Origin: Rhodocyclaceae bacterium
Lineage (GTDB): Bacteria; Pseudomonadota; Gammaproteobacteria; Burkholderiales; Rhodocyclaceae
DNA length: 64,000 nucleotides
Assembly (NCBI GenBank): GCA_023383815.1
Contig: JAHDYG010000001.1
Coordinates: 1 to 64,000 of the forward strand
Reading direction: 5' to 3'
The notes below the pieces were generated by a model. It ran no database searches and was not told the origin of the DNA. It was given only the letters and a program-made list of their open reading frames with translations. Shown here one piece after another: positions 8,325-17,765 of this stretch. Within the stretch, counting starts at the first letter, position 1. Every line of letters starts with the position of its first letter. Position numbers and translations under genes: made by a program.

Positions 8325-10391
8325 ATGAACCCGCCCTTCCTCACGACGCCCTCCTCGCCGACCCACGCAGGGCCCGGCTCACGCACGCTCCACCTCACAC
8401 CCTGTCGCGCGGCGCTCGCCGCCATGCTCTTCGCTCCGGTGCTCGCGAACGCATCGGGCACGACGACGGAAACCGTGCTCGGCACGATCGAAGTCAAGGG
8501 CCAGGCCATGAGCGGCGCACGCGCCGGATACACCTCGACCCGTCTGGACGAAGACGAGATCCGCGAGCGCAAGATCTCTCAGGTTCAGGAGCTGTACCGC
8601 CAGGTGCCCGGCATGGCGATCCGCAACCTTGGCCTCACGGGCGTCGCGGACTCGATCGTACTGCGCGGCTTCGGCGGTGGCGGCCACGGCGGCGACATCG
8701 GCTTCAGCGTCGACGGCATCCCGCTCAACGAGGCCATGTCGCACGCCGACGGCTACGCCGACCTGAATGTCATCGTGCCGCTGGAACTGCGCGCACTTAC
8801 CGTACAGAAGGGGCCGGTTTCGCCGCTCTACGGCAATTTCAACCGTGCCGGCACCGTGACGCTCGAAACGCGCAAGGGTGGCGAGTATCGCGAACTCGAC
8901 CTGTCGGCAGGCAGCTTCGGCACCCTCGATGCCCAGGCGGCGGCGGGCCTGCGCCTGTCAAACACGCAACAGCTCAATCTCGCGGCCCAGCTCACCCGCA
9001 GCGACGGCTTCCGCACACAGTCCGGCTCCTGGCGCGGCACGCTGGCCGGGCGCTGGAGCGTGGATCTTGCCGACGACCTGCGCCTTGCGCTCTCGGGCCG
9101 GGCCCACCGCGCCAGGGCCGACAACCCCGGCTACCTCAGCCGCACGAGCTTCCGTACCGATCCCTACGGCAAGGAGCCGGGCGTCCAGAACGACGGCGCC
9201 GACAAGGAGTTCGGAACCGTGCGCGCCGACCTCCAGTACACGGCGAATGCCGATCTCAAGCTGCTCGCCTTCACCTATGCGACGAGCCAGGAGTTCAGCC
9301 GCTGGTTCACCCGACCGGTGAGCGGCGTGCAACGCCAGCGCGAGGAAAGCTACGATCGCAGCGTGCAGGGCGCCGGCTTCAGCCTCAACGGACGTGATGG
9401 GGATTCGACGCCGGTAAGCTGGGTCGCCGGCGTCGAGACCTTCCGCGAACGGACCGACTATGAGTTCTACGACGGCCTCGATCGTCGCCGGCGGGTCAAC
9501 CCGGCGACGAACGACCGCCGCTCCGAGCTACGCAGCCTGTCTGCCTTCGCCGAAGCGGAAATGGCCCTCCATGCCCTGTTCAAGCCGACGGCCGGGGTCC
9601 GCTGGGATCGCTTCAACGGCAACTGCCGCCTGAACGGGCCAGAGATCTCGACCGCCGCCTGCGAGCGCATGGCCCGGATCAGCCACACCTCGCCCAAACT
9701 CGGGTTTCGTTCGCAGGTTGCCGACGGCGTCGAACTGCGCGCAAGCCGGGCCGAAGGCTTTGCCCTGGCGAGTGACTTCGCCAAGTACTCGCTTGGCGCC
9801 GCAAACCTCGACCCCAACGTCTTCCGCCAGACGGAACTCGGTGCCCGCATCACCGCGGTGCCCGATCTCGCATTCGATCTGGCGGTCTGGCGCCTGATCT
9901 CCAGTGACGAAATCCGCACCGTGTCACCCGGCGTGTTCGAGAATTTCGGATCGACGCGGCGCAACGGCGTCGAAATCGAGGCGATGTGGAGCGCACATGT
10001 TGATCTGGACTTCCGCCTCGCATGGGCCAGCACGGATTCGAAAGTCACGAAGAACGCGAATCCGGCCCTGGTTGGCAATCGCGTGGCGGGCGTACCGCGT
10101 ACGACGGCGACACTCGAAGCCAGCTGGCGTCCCGTCGCCGGATGGCAAGGTACGCTGACCTGGCAGAAGGTCGGTCGTTACCATCTCGATGCCGCCAACA
10201 CCCTGAGCTATGGCGGCTACGACGTGTTCGACCTGCGCGTCAGCTACAGCGCAGGCACGCAGCTTCCCTACACCGTGTACGCGGCAATCGACAACCTGAC
10301 CGACCGCAAGTACGCGACCTCGGTCAGCACCATCGGCTATGCAACCGGCGCACCGCGCACACTGCGCATGGGCGCACAGTTGTCCTTCTGA
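8325..10391 (+). CDS. TonB-dependent outer-membrane receptor, probable nickel uptake
   Basis: The 688-residue protein is a TonB-dependent receptor. A signal peptide (AALAAMLFAPVLANA) is followed by the plug domain (residues about 45-170, with IRNLGLTGVADSIVLRGFGG and GFSVDGIPLN). A 22-strand barrel ends in TLRMGAQLSF with terminal phenylalanine. I start at the ATG at 8325, because an earlier in-frame TTG would lie inside the NikR-type operator. The operator and the DUF4198 gene 16 bases downstream suggest nickel, perhaps as a chelate, as substrate. This specificity is inferred from context; the receptor sequence alone cannot show it. The plug contains a His/Gly patch (GGGGHGGD) that could touch metal. 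Confidence 0.85.
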   Translation: MNPPFLTTPSSPTHAGPGSRTLHLTPCRAALAAMLFAPVLANASGTTTETVLGTIEVKGQAMSGARAGYTSTRLDEDEIRERKISQVQELYRQVPGMAIRNLGLTGVADSIVLRGFGGGGHGGDIGFSVDGIPLNEAMSHADGYADLNVIVPLELRALTVQKGPVSPLYGNFNRAGTVTLETRKGGEYRELDLSAGSFGTLDAQAAAGLRLSNTQQLNLAAQLTRSDGFRTQSGSWRGTLAGRWSVDLADDLRLALSGRAHRARADNPGYLSRTSFRTDPYGKEPGVQNDGADKEFGTVRADLQYTANADLKLLAFTYATSQEFSRWFTRPVSGVQRQREESYDRSVQGAGFSLNGRDGDSTPVSWVAGVETFRERTDYEFYDGLDRRRRVNPATNDRRSELRSLSAFAEAEMALHALFKPTAGVRWDRFNGNCRLNGPEISTAACERMARISHTSPKLGFRSQVADGVELRASRAEGFALASDFAKYSLGAANLDPNVFRQTELGARITAVPDLAFDLAVWRLISSDEIRTVSPGVFENFGSTRRNGVEIEAMWSAHVDLDFRLAWASTDSKVTKNANPALVGNRVAGVPRTTATLEASWRPVAGWQGTLTWQKVGRYHLDAANTLSYGGYDVFDLRVSYSAGTQLPYTVYAAIDNLTDRKYATSVSTIGYATGAPRTLRMGAQLSF

Positions 10392-10407
10392 CTCAGGAAC
10401 GCTCATC

Positions 10408-11136
10408 ATGAAACTTGCTCCTTCCCGACTCCGTCCACTGTCCCTTGCCCTTGCACTCGGCGCGTTTGCGGGCTTCGCGCACGCCCACACCGCCTGGCTC
10501 GAACCCGAAACCGGCGCGCAAGGGGCCTGGCGCGTGCTCTTCGGCGGGCACGAAAGCAAGACCGAAGCCTATCCACCCGAGAAGCTCAAGTCGGTCGAAG
10601 CCTTTTCGACCGACGGCACCGCCCTGCAGATCGAACGCACGGATCGCGCCGACGGTGTGCGCATCCAGCCGCAGGGCGACGCTGTCGTGCTGCTGCTGCA
10701 TTTCGACAACGGCATCTACAGCCGTCCCGAGGGCGGGCGCAGCGTGAACAAGCCGATGAGCGAGGTACCCGGGGCGGTATCCGGCGTGCGTGCGCTGAAA
10801 TACCACAAGACGATCGCCGGCTGGGGCACGTCTGCAACCCGGGCATGGGGTCAGCCCTTCGAGGTGGTTCCGCTCGAAGCCGATCTTCCTCGCGCCGGCT
10901 CACCCATGCGCGTCCGGGTGCTGGTGGACGGCAAGCCGGTCGCAGGCGTCAAGATCGCGATCGACGAAACCGCCGAAGGCAGCCTGACCGATGCCGAGGG
11001 CATCGCAAGCTTCATCCCGCAGGAAGGTTTCAACAGGCTGTGGGCAAGCCGGCGCGCGCCCGTGCAAGGCAACCCGGACTACACGACCCTGTCGATCGAG
11101 TATGTCCTCGGCTTCGAGGCTGGCCCGGCGCGCTGA
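10408..11136 (+). CDS. DUF4198 (NikK-like) periplasmic metal-uptake protein
   Basis: The 242-residue secreted protein begins with a clear signal peptide (LSLALALGAFAGFAHA) and then HTAWLEPE, which exposes a histidine at the mature N-terminus. It matches the DUF4198 family, whose members accompany nickel or cobalt transporters. The C-terminal half has a transthyretin-like beta fold pattern (VRVLVDGKPVAGVKIAID, SLTDAEGIASF). Its ATG follows CAGGAAC and lies 16 bases after the receptor stop, so the two form one operon under the NikR-type site. A role in carrying nickel from the receptor through the periplasm is inferred. Confidence 0.75.
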   Translation: MKLAPSRLRPLSLALALGAFAGFAHAHTAWLEPETGAQGAWRVLFGGHESKTEAYPPEKLKSVEAFSTDGTALQIERTDRADGVRIQPQGDAVVLLLHFDNGIYSRPEGGRSVNKPMSEVPGAVSGVRALKYHKTIAGWGTSATRAWGQPFEVVPLEADLPRAGSPMRVRVLVDGKPVAGVKIAIDETAEGSLTDAEGIASFIPQEGFNRLWASRRAPVQGNPDYTTLSIEYVLGFEAGPAR

Positions 11137-11172
11137 GCGCGGCACGGCGGAGCGGGTCGGAGCCCGCCCGCC

Positions 11173-12231
11173 TCACCGGGGCGCCGGTTCGAGCCTGCGC
11201 GAGCGCCAGTCGAGCACCGCCGTACGCACGTGCATGCGGCGGGCCAGCGCCGGCTGGACGCTTTCGATCACACCCGCGGCGAACTCCGACAGAAAGCGGG
11301 CTTTCAACTCCGCCCGCGCGCGATCCATGCCCGGCTCCAGATAGGGCGCAGAGGCTAGAAGCAGGAAGCCGTCATCGGGAATCCTTCCGGCCCGCATGTT
11401 GCCTTCGATGATGCCGGCCGCCTTGCGGATCGGATCGGCCAGATCGGGGCTGTAAGGGCCGATGATCAGCGCAAGGTTCGGGGTGTGCAGGAAGTCGAAG
11501 CCACGACCGAGGCAGATCATCCACTCGCGGTGCTCGATGTCGAGCTCGCGCGGGGTTTCGCGGATCTTCGCAACGTGGCGCAGATTGCCTTCGACGAGCG
11601 GCATCAGGTCGTTTCGGACCTGCTCCGGCATATCCGGGAAGAGCCACGACAGGCGCTGGCGCAGGGCCGGGGCGTCCTGCGGCGCATGGTCCGCAACGTT
11701 CAGTTCCTCGCCGTCCTGACCGTGCAGGATCAACGCATCCTCATCGGTTTCGAGTCCGCACACGAGCGGATACACCGTCCCGTGGCCCACCCCGAACACA
11801 TGCTCCATCTGCGCCCGGATCTGCAGTGTGTGGGCGCGCGCGGCCGCAGTGTCGAAGCCGAATCCGGCGCAACCACGCTCAGGGCTGCCCTTCGAGAAAT
11901 GGTAGGTCACCAGCGCAAGCACCCGCCGCCCGCTGCGCACGACCTCCTGCACATACTCGGCGAGCACCTCGCCCAGGTGCGGCCAGCCCAGGTGGAACAT
12001 GCCGCCGAGGTTGCGAAAAGGCTGCACGATGCCGCGCGGCGTCTCGGTCACGACCGGGATGTTGATGCGTCCGTCCATGCATTTGAGCGCCATGATCGCA
12101 GTCGGATGCTCGGCCAGGTAGCGCGTACGGGCGAGCTGCGATTCGGGGCTGACGAAGTCTTCGCCGTGCCGTCGCGCCAGGTCGAACAGCCATTCGATGC
12201 GTGCCTCGATCGGTCGCCGGTAGAGATCCAT
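11173..12231 (-). CDS. CsoSCA-like (beta-class) carbonic anhydrase outside a carboxysome locus
   Basis: The 352-residue protein shows the beta-carbonic anhydrase zinc site in the CsoSCA arrangement. CMDGR (Cys51, Asp53, Arg55) is followed by His111 and Cys121 in HFSKGSPERGC. The long His-to-Cys gap resembles the carboxysome shell enzyme rather than the usual HxxC. It would interconvert CO2 and bicarbonate in the cytoplasm. No shell, RuBisCO or other carboxysome gene is present in the window, so the enzyme appears free-standing. The start at 12231 has a weak GGATG ribosome site; the frame stays open to 12351. It is convergent with the nickel operon and divergent from mobA. Confidence 0.6.
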   Translation of the reverse strand: MDLYRRPIEARIEWLFDLARRHGEDFVSPESQLARTRYLAEHPTAIMALKCMDGRINIPVVTETPRGIVQPFRNLGGMFHLGWPHLGEVLAEYVQEVVRSGRRVLALVTYHFSKGSPERGCAGFGFDTAAARAHTLQIRAQMEHVFGVGHGTVYPLVCGLETDEDALILHGQDGEELNVADHAPQDAPALRQRLSWLFPDMPEQVRNDLMPLVEGNLRHVAKIRETPRELDIEHREWMICLGRGFDFLHTPNLALIIGPYSPDLADPIRKAAGIIEGNMRAGRIPDDGFLLLASAPYLEPGMDRARAELKARFLSEFAAGVIESVQPALARRMHVRTAVLDWRSRRLEPAPR

Positions 12232-12421
12232 ACGTTCATCCAGATGAGTTTTGCGTCCGCACGCCAGCTCGGATCGAGCTGGGCGGTCGTGCGCCTGGCC
12301 GCGCCAGACCCGATTGTGCCGCAAACCCTGGAGGCTTGCCCGGCGAAGCACGCCGAAGATCCGCCTGAGGCCCTACCATCGTAGAATCCCCGTTTCGAGG
12401 ACTCACCGCAAAGGCGCACCA

Positions 12422-12994
12422 ATGAGCATCACCGGAGTCATCCTCGCAGGCGGCCAGGGCCGCCGCATGGGTGGTGTGGACAAGGGCCTGCAGCCGCTGC
12501 GGGGCAAGCCGCTCGCGCAGTGGGTGCTGGAGCGCCTCATGCCGCAGGTGAGTGAAGTCCTCATCAACGCGAACCAGAACGCGGATCGCTACGGCGAGTT
12601 CGGACATCCGGTGATCGCCGACCGCATCGCCGGGTTTGCCGGCCCGCTGGCCGGGCTTCATGCCGCACTCGCCACGGCCAGCCACCCGCTCGTCGTCACC
12701 GCGCCGTGTGACTCGCCCTTTCTTCCCGACGACCTGGTCACGCGCCTGCTCGCAGGACTCCGGCAGGCCGACGCGGACCTCTCGGTTGCGGTAACCGGGG
12801 GCCGGCAGCAGCCGGTCTTCTGCCTGTGCCGGCGCGAGCTGCACACGCATCTCGAAGACTATCTCCAGCAAGGCGGCCGCAAGGTCGACCACTGGTACGC
12901 CACCCTCAGGGTGGTCGAGGTGCACTTCGACGACCGGATCGAAGCCTTCGACAACCTCAACACTCCCGAGCAGTTGCGGGAACTCGAACGCTAG
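12422..12994 (+). CDS. mobA: Molybdenum cofactor guanylyltransferase MobA
   Basis: MobA attaches GMP to molybdopterin to make the bis-MGD cofactor of DMSO-reductase-family enzymes such as nitrate reductases and formate dehydrogenases. The 190-residue length is typical. The nucleotide-binding signature ILAGGQGRRMGGVDKGL (residues 6-22) is intact, with APCDSPF near residue 100 as the metal-binding Asp region. A TAGAAT hexamer at 12382 is a possible -10 element. The gene is followed by a strong hairpin terminator and appears monocistronic. Confidence 0.95.
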   Translation: MSITGVILAGGQGRRMGGVDKGLQPLRGKPLAQWVLERLMPQVSEVLINANQNADRYGEFGHPVIADRIAGFAGPLAGLHAALATASHPLVVTAPCDSPFLPDDLVTRLLAGLRQADADLSVAVTGGRQQPVFCLCRRELHTHLEDYLQQGGRKVDHWYATLRVVEVHFDDRIEAFDNLNTPEQLRELER

Positions 12995-13007
12995 ACTGAG
13001 AACGTTT

Positions 13008-13043
13008 GCGCCCCTGCCGGTTTCCCGGACAGGGGCGCTTTTC
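13008..13043 (+). terminator. Rho-independent terminator after mobA
   Basis: GCGCCCCTG (13008-13016) pairs with CAGGGGCGC (13030-13038), extended by CCGG/CCGG within the loop side. A T run to 13043 follows. It ends mobA and faces the 3' end of acnB, so it may serve both. Confidence 0.8.
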
Positions 13044-13100
13044 TAATGCCGGGGAAGCGTGCCTTTCAGCGCTGCAACACCCGGTTCTCCTCCACCACGC

Positions 13101-15698
13101 TTACACCTCGACCGTATCGGCCACGCTACGGAACTCTTCGATCTGATCGAAGTTCATGTAGCGGTAGATATCGGCGGCCTTCTTGTTCACCACTTCGACC
13201 TGCGCCAGGTATTCGGCGACGGTCGGGATCTTGCCCATCAGTGCGCACACGGCGGCCAGCTCGGCCGAGCCCAGATACACCCGCGTGTCGATGCCGAGGC
13301 GGTTCGGGAAGTTGCGCGTCGAGGTCGACATCGCGGTGCTGCCCTTGCGGATCTGCGCCTGGTTGCCCATGCACAGCGAGCAACCCGGCATCTCCATGCG
13401 TGCCCCGGACTTGCCGAGCACGCCGTAATAGCCTTCCTCGTTGAGGATCATCGCGTCCATCTTGGTCGGCGGGGCGATCCACAGGCGGGTCGGGATGTCG
13501 GACTTGCCGTCGAGCACCTTGCCGGCAGCGCGGAAGTGGCCGATGTTGGTCATGCACGAGCCGATGAACACCTCGTCGATCTTGTCGCCGGCGACTTCGG
13601 ACAGCAGCTTGACGTCGTCCGGGTCGTTCGGGCAGGCAACGATCGGCTCCTTGATGTCGGCCAGATCGATCTCGATCACGGCGGCGTATTCGGCGTCGGC
13701 GTCGCCCTTGAGCAGTTCGCCGCTGGCAATCCACTCTTCCATCGCCTTGATGCGGCGCTTGAGCGTGCGGGCATCCTGGTAGCCGTTGGCGATCATCCAC
13801 TTCATCAGGGTGATGTTCGAGTTCATGTACTCGACGATCGGTTCCTTGTTGAGGTGGACCGTGCACCCTGCAGCGGAGCGCTCGGCGGAAGCATCGGTCA
13901 GCTCGAAGGCCTGTTCGACCTTGAGATCCGGCAGGCCTTCGATCTCGAGGATGCGGCCGGAGAAGATGTTCTTCTTGCCCTTCTTCTCGACCGTCAGCAG
14001 GCCGGCCTTGATGGCGTACAGCGGGATGGCGTTGACCAGGTCACGCAGGGTGACGCCGGGCTGCATCGCGCCCTTGAAGCGCACCAGCACCGATTCCGGC
14101 ATGTCCAGCGGCATCACGCCCGTGGCCGCGGCGAAGGCAACGAGGCCGGAGCCGGCCGGGAAGGAGATCCCGATCGGGAAGCGGGTGTGGCTGTCGCCGC
14201 CGGTGCCGACCGTGTCCGGCAGCAGCAGGCGGTTGAGCCACGAGTGGATCACGCCATCGCCCGGACGCAGCGCGACGCCGCCACGGGTGCTGATGAAGGA
14301 CGGCAGTTCGCGGTGCATCTTGACGTCGACCAGCTTCGGGTAGGCCGCGGTGTGGCAGAAGGACTGCATCACCAGGTCGGCCGAGAAGCCGAGGCAGGCG
14401 AGATCCTTCAGTTCGTCGCGGGTCATCGGGCCGGTGGTGTCCTGGCTGCCGACGGTGGTCATCCTGGGCTCGCAGTACGTGCCCGGGCGGATCCCCTGGC
14501 CTTCCGGCAGGCCGCAGGCGCGGCCGACCATCTTCTGCGCCAGCGAGAAACCCTTGCCGCTGTCGGCCGGCGCCTGCGGCAGGCGGAACAGCGTGGAGGG
14601 CGGCAGGCCCAGGGCTTCACGCGCCTTGGCAGTGAGGCCGCGGCCGATGATCAGCGGAATGCGGCCACCGGCGCGCACTTCGTCGAGGATCACCAGGGTC
14701 TTGAGCTGGGATTCGGCGATCACGGTGCCGTTCTTCAGCGCGGTGACCTTGCCGGAGGCCTGGTCGACCTTGAGTTCGATCTCGTCGCCCATGTCCATCT
14801 GGCCGGCGTCGATCTCGATCGGCAGCGCGCCGGCGTCTTCCATCGTGTTGAAGAAGATCGGGGCGATCTTGGAACCCAGGCACACGCCGCCGAAGCGCTT
14901 GTTCGGCACGAAGGGGATGTCTTCGCCGGTAAACCACAGCACCGAGTTGGTGGCCGACTTGCGCGAGGAACCGGTACCGACCACGTCGCCGACGTAGGCC
15001 ACCAGGTTGCCCTTGGCGCGCAGATCTTCCAGGAACTTGACCGGGCCGCGCACGCCGGCTTCTTCCGGGGTGATGCCGGGGCGCGGGTTCTTGAGCATGG
15101 CCAGCGCGTGCAGCGGGATGTCGGGGCGCGACCAGGCGTCGGGCGCCGGCGAGAGGTCGTCGGTGTTCGTCTCGCCGGTGACCTTGAACACGGTCAGCTT
15201 CTGCGAGGCCGGAACTTCCGGGCGGCTGGTGAACCACTCGGCGTCGGCCCAGGACTGCATCACTGCCTTGGCATTGGCGTTGCCCTTCTGGGCCAGTTCC
15301 TTGACGTCGTGGAAGTAGTCGAACATCAGCAGGGTCTTCTTCAGACCTTCTGCGGCGAGGGTACCGACCTCGGCGTCGCCCAGCAGCTCGATCATCGGCT
15401 TGATGTTGAATCCGCCCAGCATGGTGCCGAGCAGCTCGGTCGCCTTGGCGCGCGACACCAGGCCACAGGCTTCTTCGCCCTTGGCGACGCGGGCCAGGAA
15501 CTCGGCCTTGACCTTGGCGGCGTCATCCACCCCTGCCGGCACGCGGTAGGTCAGCAGCTCGACGAGAAAGCCCTCTTCACCGGCCGGCGGGTTCTGGAGC
15601 AGTGCGACCAGTTCGGTCGTCTGCTGCTTGCTGAGCGGGAGGGGCGGGATTCCGAGCGCGGCACGCTCGGCGGCATGGGCACGGTAGGCTTCAAGCAC
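13101..15698 (-). CDS. acnB: Aconitate hydratase B
   Basis: AcnB isomerises citrate to isocitrate in the TCA cycle. In other bacteria it can also act as an iron-sensing RNA-binding protein when its cluster is lost. The 865-residue length matches AcnB. The N-terminal HEAT-like domain (from [12 protein letters not shown]), the swivel domain ([21 protein letters not shown]) and the catalytic domains are in AcnB order. The [4Fe-4S] cysteines are seen in GSCMTNIGH and in CSLCMGNQ. It is monocistronic, with an AT-rich promoter/operator about 70 bases upstream. Confidence 0.97.
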   Translation of the reverse strand: MLEAYRAHAAERAALGIPPLPLSKQQTTELVALLQNPPAGEEGFLVELLTYRVPAGVDDAAKVKAEFLARVAKGEEACGLVSRAKATELLGTMLGGFNIKPMIELLGDAEVGTLAAEGLKKTLLMFDYFHDVKELAQKGNANAKAVMQSWADAEWFTSRPEVPASQKLTVFKVTGETNTDDLSPAPDAWSRPDIPLHALAMLKNPRPGITPEEAGVRGPVKFLEDLRAKGNLVAYVGDVVGTGSSRKSATNSVLWFTGEDIPFVPNKRFGGVCLGSKIAPIFFNTMEDAGALPIEIDAGQMDMGDEIELKVDQASGKVTALKNGTVIAESQLKTLVILDEVRAGGRIPLIIGRGLTAKAREALGLPPSTLFRLPQAPADSGKGFSLAQKMVGRACGLPEGQGIRPGTYCEPRMTTVGSQDTTGPMTRDELKDLACLGFSADLVMQSFCHTAAYPKLVDVKMHRELPSFISTRGGVALRPGDGVIHSWLNRLLLPDTVGTGGDSHTRFPIGISFPAGSGLVAFAAATGVMPLDMPESVLVRFKGAMQPGVTLRDLVNAIPLYAIKAGLLTVEKKGKKNIFSGRILEIEGLPDLKVEQAFELTDASAERSAAGCTVHLNKEPIVEYMNSNITLMKWMIANGYQDARTLKRRIKAMEEWIASGELLKGDADAEYAAVIEIDLADIKEPIVACPNDPDDVKLLSEVAGDKIDEVFIGSCMTNIGHFRAAGKVLDGKSDIPTRLWIAPPTKMDAMILNEEGYYGVLGKSGARMEMPGCSLCMGNQAQIRKGSTAMSTSTRNFPNRLGIDTRVYLGSAELAAVCALMGKIPTVAEYLAQVEVVNKKAADIYRYMNFDQIEEFRSVADTVEV

Positions 15699-15760
15699 GG
15701 CGAATTCCTTCCATCGTAGAAGTGGCAGGGCACCCGGCCGGAGCCGGGCAGAACTTTCAC

Positions 15761-15781
15761 ATTATATGTCTTTTATAAGAC
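15761..15781 (-). promoter_or_regulatory. acnB promoter -10 element with overlapping palindromic operator
   Basis: On the minus strand a perfect TATAAT lies at 15766-15761. Just upstream is GTCTTATAAAAGAC (15781-15768), a 14-base palindrome with one mismatched pair. No good -35 is seen (CACCAC at 17 bases), so an activator or extended contacts may be needed. The palindrome sits between -10 and -35, a classic repressor position. The leader to the acnB start would be about 55 bases. The regulator is not identified. Confidence 0.5.
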
Positions 15782-15895
15782 CTGTGGTGCGACGCAACAT
15801 CCGGTCCGCGGCAGTGCCGTCTCCAGACCGGGCGCCATAGTCTACTCCTCAATCGCACTCGCCGGGCTGTGCAGCGGACCCGCGCAGGGCATGCG

Positions 15896-16858
15896 TCAGT
15901 CGAACTGCCTCACGATGACACGGTTGCGTCCGGCCATCTTTGCCTCGTACAGCGCGCGATCGGCCGTCTCCACCAGCCGCGCGACCGATGAATCCGGCTG
16001 CGGCAGCACGCTGGTCACGCCGAGACTGATGCTGATCTGCCCACCCACCGGCGAGCGTTCGTGCGCAATCGCCAGATCGGCCACCTTGCGCAGCATGTCC
16101 TCGGCGATGGACAGTGCGCCGTCCGGATCGGTCGCAGGCAGGATGCAGCCGAACTCCTCACCACCACAGCGGGCCACGAGATCGGTCAGGCGGGTTGCCG
16201 AACTGCGCAGCGCCGAGGCCACCGCCGCGAGGCAGCGATCGCCGCTCGGGTGGCCATAGTGGTCGTTGTAGGCCTTGAAATGATCGATGTCGATCGCAAT
16301 CAGCGAGATCTGCTCACCGGTGCGGACCGCCCGGTGCCATTCGACGTTCAGGTACTCGTCGAACCCGCGCCGGTTGTGGATGCCGGTGAGGTGATCGATC
16401 GTCGTCATGCGCGCCAGAAGGTCCAGGCTGCGCTTGAGCGCGACGTGATTGCGCACCCGGGCGCGCACGATCGGGGGACGGATCGGCTTGATGATGTAGT
16501 CGATGGCGCCCAGGCCAAGGCCGAAGGCCTCGTCATGAATGTCATCCTGTACCGAGATGAAGATGACCGGAATCGAACGCGTGGCCGGCTCTTCCTTCAA
16601 CCGGCGGCACACCTCGTAGCCATCCAGTTCCGGCATGACCACATCGAGCAGGATGAGATCGGGCTGATCCGGACCGGCCGCAAGCTCGAGCGCCCGCGTA
16701 CCCGATGTGGCGACCTTGACGCGATAGCGATCCTTGAGCGCTTCGACCATCAGCCGAAGATCGCCCGGCACGTCGTCTACCACCAGGATGGTCGCCGGCT
16801 CCTTGCCAACGAGATCCGGATCGAACGATCCGATCGCGGGAGTCGTACTACCGAGCAT
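15896..16858 (-). CDS. Response regulator with receiver and GGDEF domains (diguanylate cyclase), copy 2
   Basis: The 320-residue protein joins a receiver domain (residues 22-140, phospho-acceptor Asp72 in LILLDVVMPELDG, KPI at 124-126) to a GGDEF domain. The active motif is GGEEF at 232-236. A product-inhibition I-site, RLTD, lies at 223-226, exactly five residues before it. It should make c-di-GMP on phosphorylation. It overlaps the preceding paralogue by 11 bases and is last in the operon with the giant hybrid kinase, its likely phosphate source. It differs from copy 1 by about 20 extra N-terminal residues. Confidence 0.92.
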   Translation of the reverse strand: MLGSTTPAIGSFDPDLVGKEPATILVVDDVPGDLRLMVEALKDRYRVKVATSGTRALELAAGPDQPDLILLDVVMPELDGYEVCRRLKEEPATRSIPVIFISVQDDIHDEAFGLGLGAIDYIIKPIRPPIVRARVRNHVALKRSLDLLARMTTIDHLTGIHNRRGFDEYLNVEWHRAVRTGEQISLIAIDIDHFKAYNDHYGHPSGDRCLAAVASALRSSATRLTDLVARCGGEEFGCILPATDPDGALSIAEDMLRKVADLAIAHERSPVGGQISISLGVTSVLPQPDSSVARLVETADRALYEAKMAGRNRVIVRQFD

Positions 16859-17765
16859 CCCCCCTCCATCCGATCACGCGGTTGCGGCCTGATGCCTTGG
16901 CTTCATACAGCGCCTTGTCCGCAAGCTCGATCAAGCCTTCCGGCGAGCTTCCTGCCTGCGGCACCGCGGCCGCCACCCCCATGCTGACGCTCACGCGCCC
17001 CTGCAGCGGAGAGGCAGCATGCGGCAGGTCGAGCGCCCGAACCCGCGCGAGCATGCGCTCGGCCAGCTCGAGGGCGCTCTCGATATCGGTAGCGGGCAGC
17101 ACGCAGGCGAACTCCTCGCCGCCGCAGCGTGCGACGAGATCGGTCGGCCGGGCCGCCACATCGAACAGCGTGCGCGCGACCGCGACGAGGCATTCGTCGC
17201 CCCGCGGGTGTCCGTAGTGGTCGTTGTAGGCCTTGAAGTGATCGATGTCGATCGCGATCAGCGCAACCGGATCCCGGTCGCGTGCCGCCCGTCGCCACTC
17301 GATGTCGAGGTACTCGTCGAAGCGGCGCCGGTTGTGGATGCCGGTCAGGTGATCGACCGTCGTCAGCCGCTGCAGCAGGTCCCGGCTGCGCTTGAGTTCG
17401 ATGTGGTTGCGCACCCGTGCCTGGACGATCGAGGGGCGGATCGGCTTGACGATGTAGTCGATCGCGCCAGCCGCCAGCCCGTGCTCCTCATCCTCCTCGT
17501 CATCGCGCGAGGTCACGAAGATGACGGGGATCTCCGCCGTATCGGGGTCGGCCTTGAGCCGTTCGCAGACCTCGTAGCCATCCATGCCCGGCATCACGAC
17601 GTCGAGCAGGATCAGGTCGGGCCTCTCCGCGCCGCCTGCGACGGCCAGCGCGCGCTCGCCGCTGGTCGCGACCTTGACCTTGTAATGATCCTTGAGCACG
17701 GACGTCATGACCCGGAGGTTCTCGGGCGCATCATCCACCACGAGGATGGTTGCCTGGGGATGCAT
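16848..17765 (-). CDS. Response regulator with receiver and GGDEF domains (diguanylate cyclase), copy 1
   Basis: The 305-residue protein has a receiver domain (Asp55 in LILLDVVMPGMDG, KPI at 107-109) and a GGDEF domain with GGEEF at 215-219. The I-site RPTD is at 206-209. Its ATG overlaps the stop of the hybrid kinase gene as TGATG, so translation is coupled. The close similarity to the next gene (shared YNDHYGHP, GIHNRR, TDLVARCGGEEF) points to a tandem duplication. Both copies keep all visible catalytic residues, so neither looks like a decaying remnant. Confidence 0.93.
   Translation of the reverse strand: MHPQATILVVDDAPENLRVMTSVLKDHYKVKVATSGERALAVAGGAERPDLILLDVVMPGMDGYEVCERLKADPDTAEIPVIFVTSRDDEEDEEHGLAAGAIDYIVKPIRPSIVQARVRNHIELKRSRDLLQRLTTVDHLTGIHNRRRFDEYLDIEWRRAARDRDPVALIAIDIDHFKAYNDHYGHPRGDECLVAVARTLFDVAARPTDLVARCGGEEFACVLPATDIESALELAERMLARVRALDLPHAASPLQGRVSVSMGVAAAVPQAGSSPEGLIELADKALYEAKASGRNRVIGWRGDAR

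Noticed and set aside
11137-11172. GCGGG...CCCGC hairpin between the DUF4198 and carbonic anhydrase genes as a terminator
   Set aside because: There is no T run on either side, so it is not supported as a Rho-independent terminator.
13059-15719. An 886-codon open frame on the plus strand opposite acnB
   Set aside because: It is the antisense of a clear aconitase, is rich in His, Gly and Arg without domain pattern, and reflects GC-rich codon bias.
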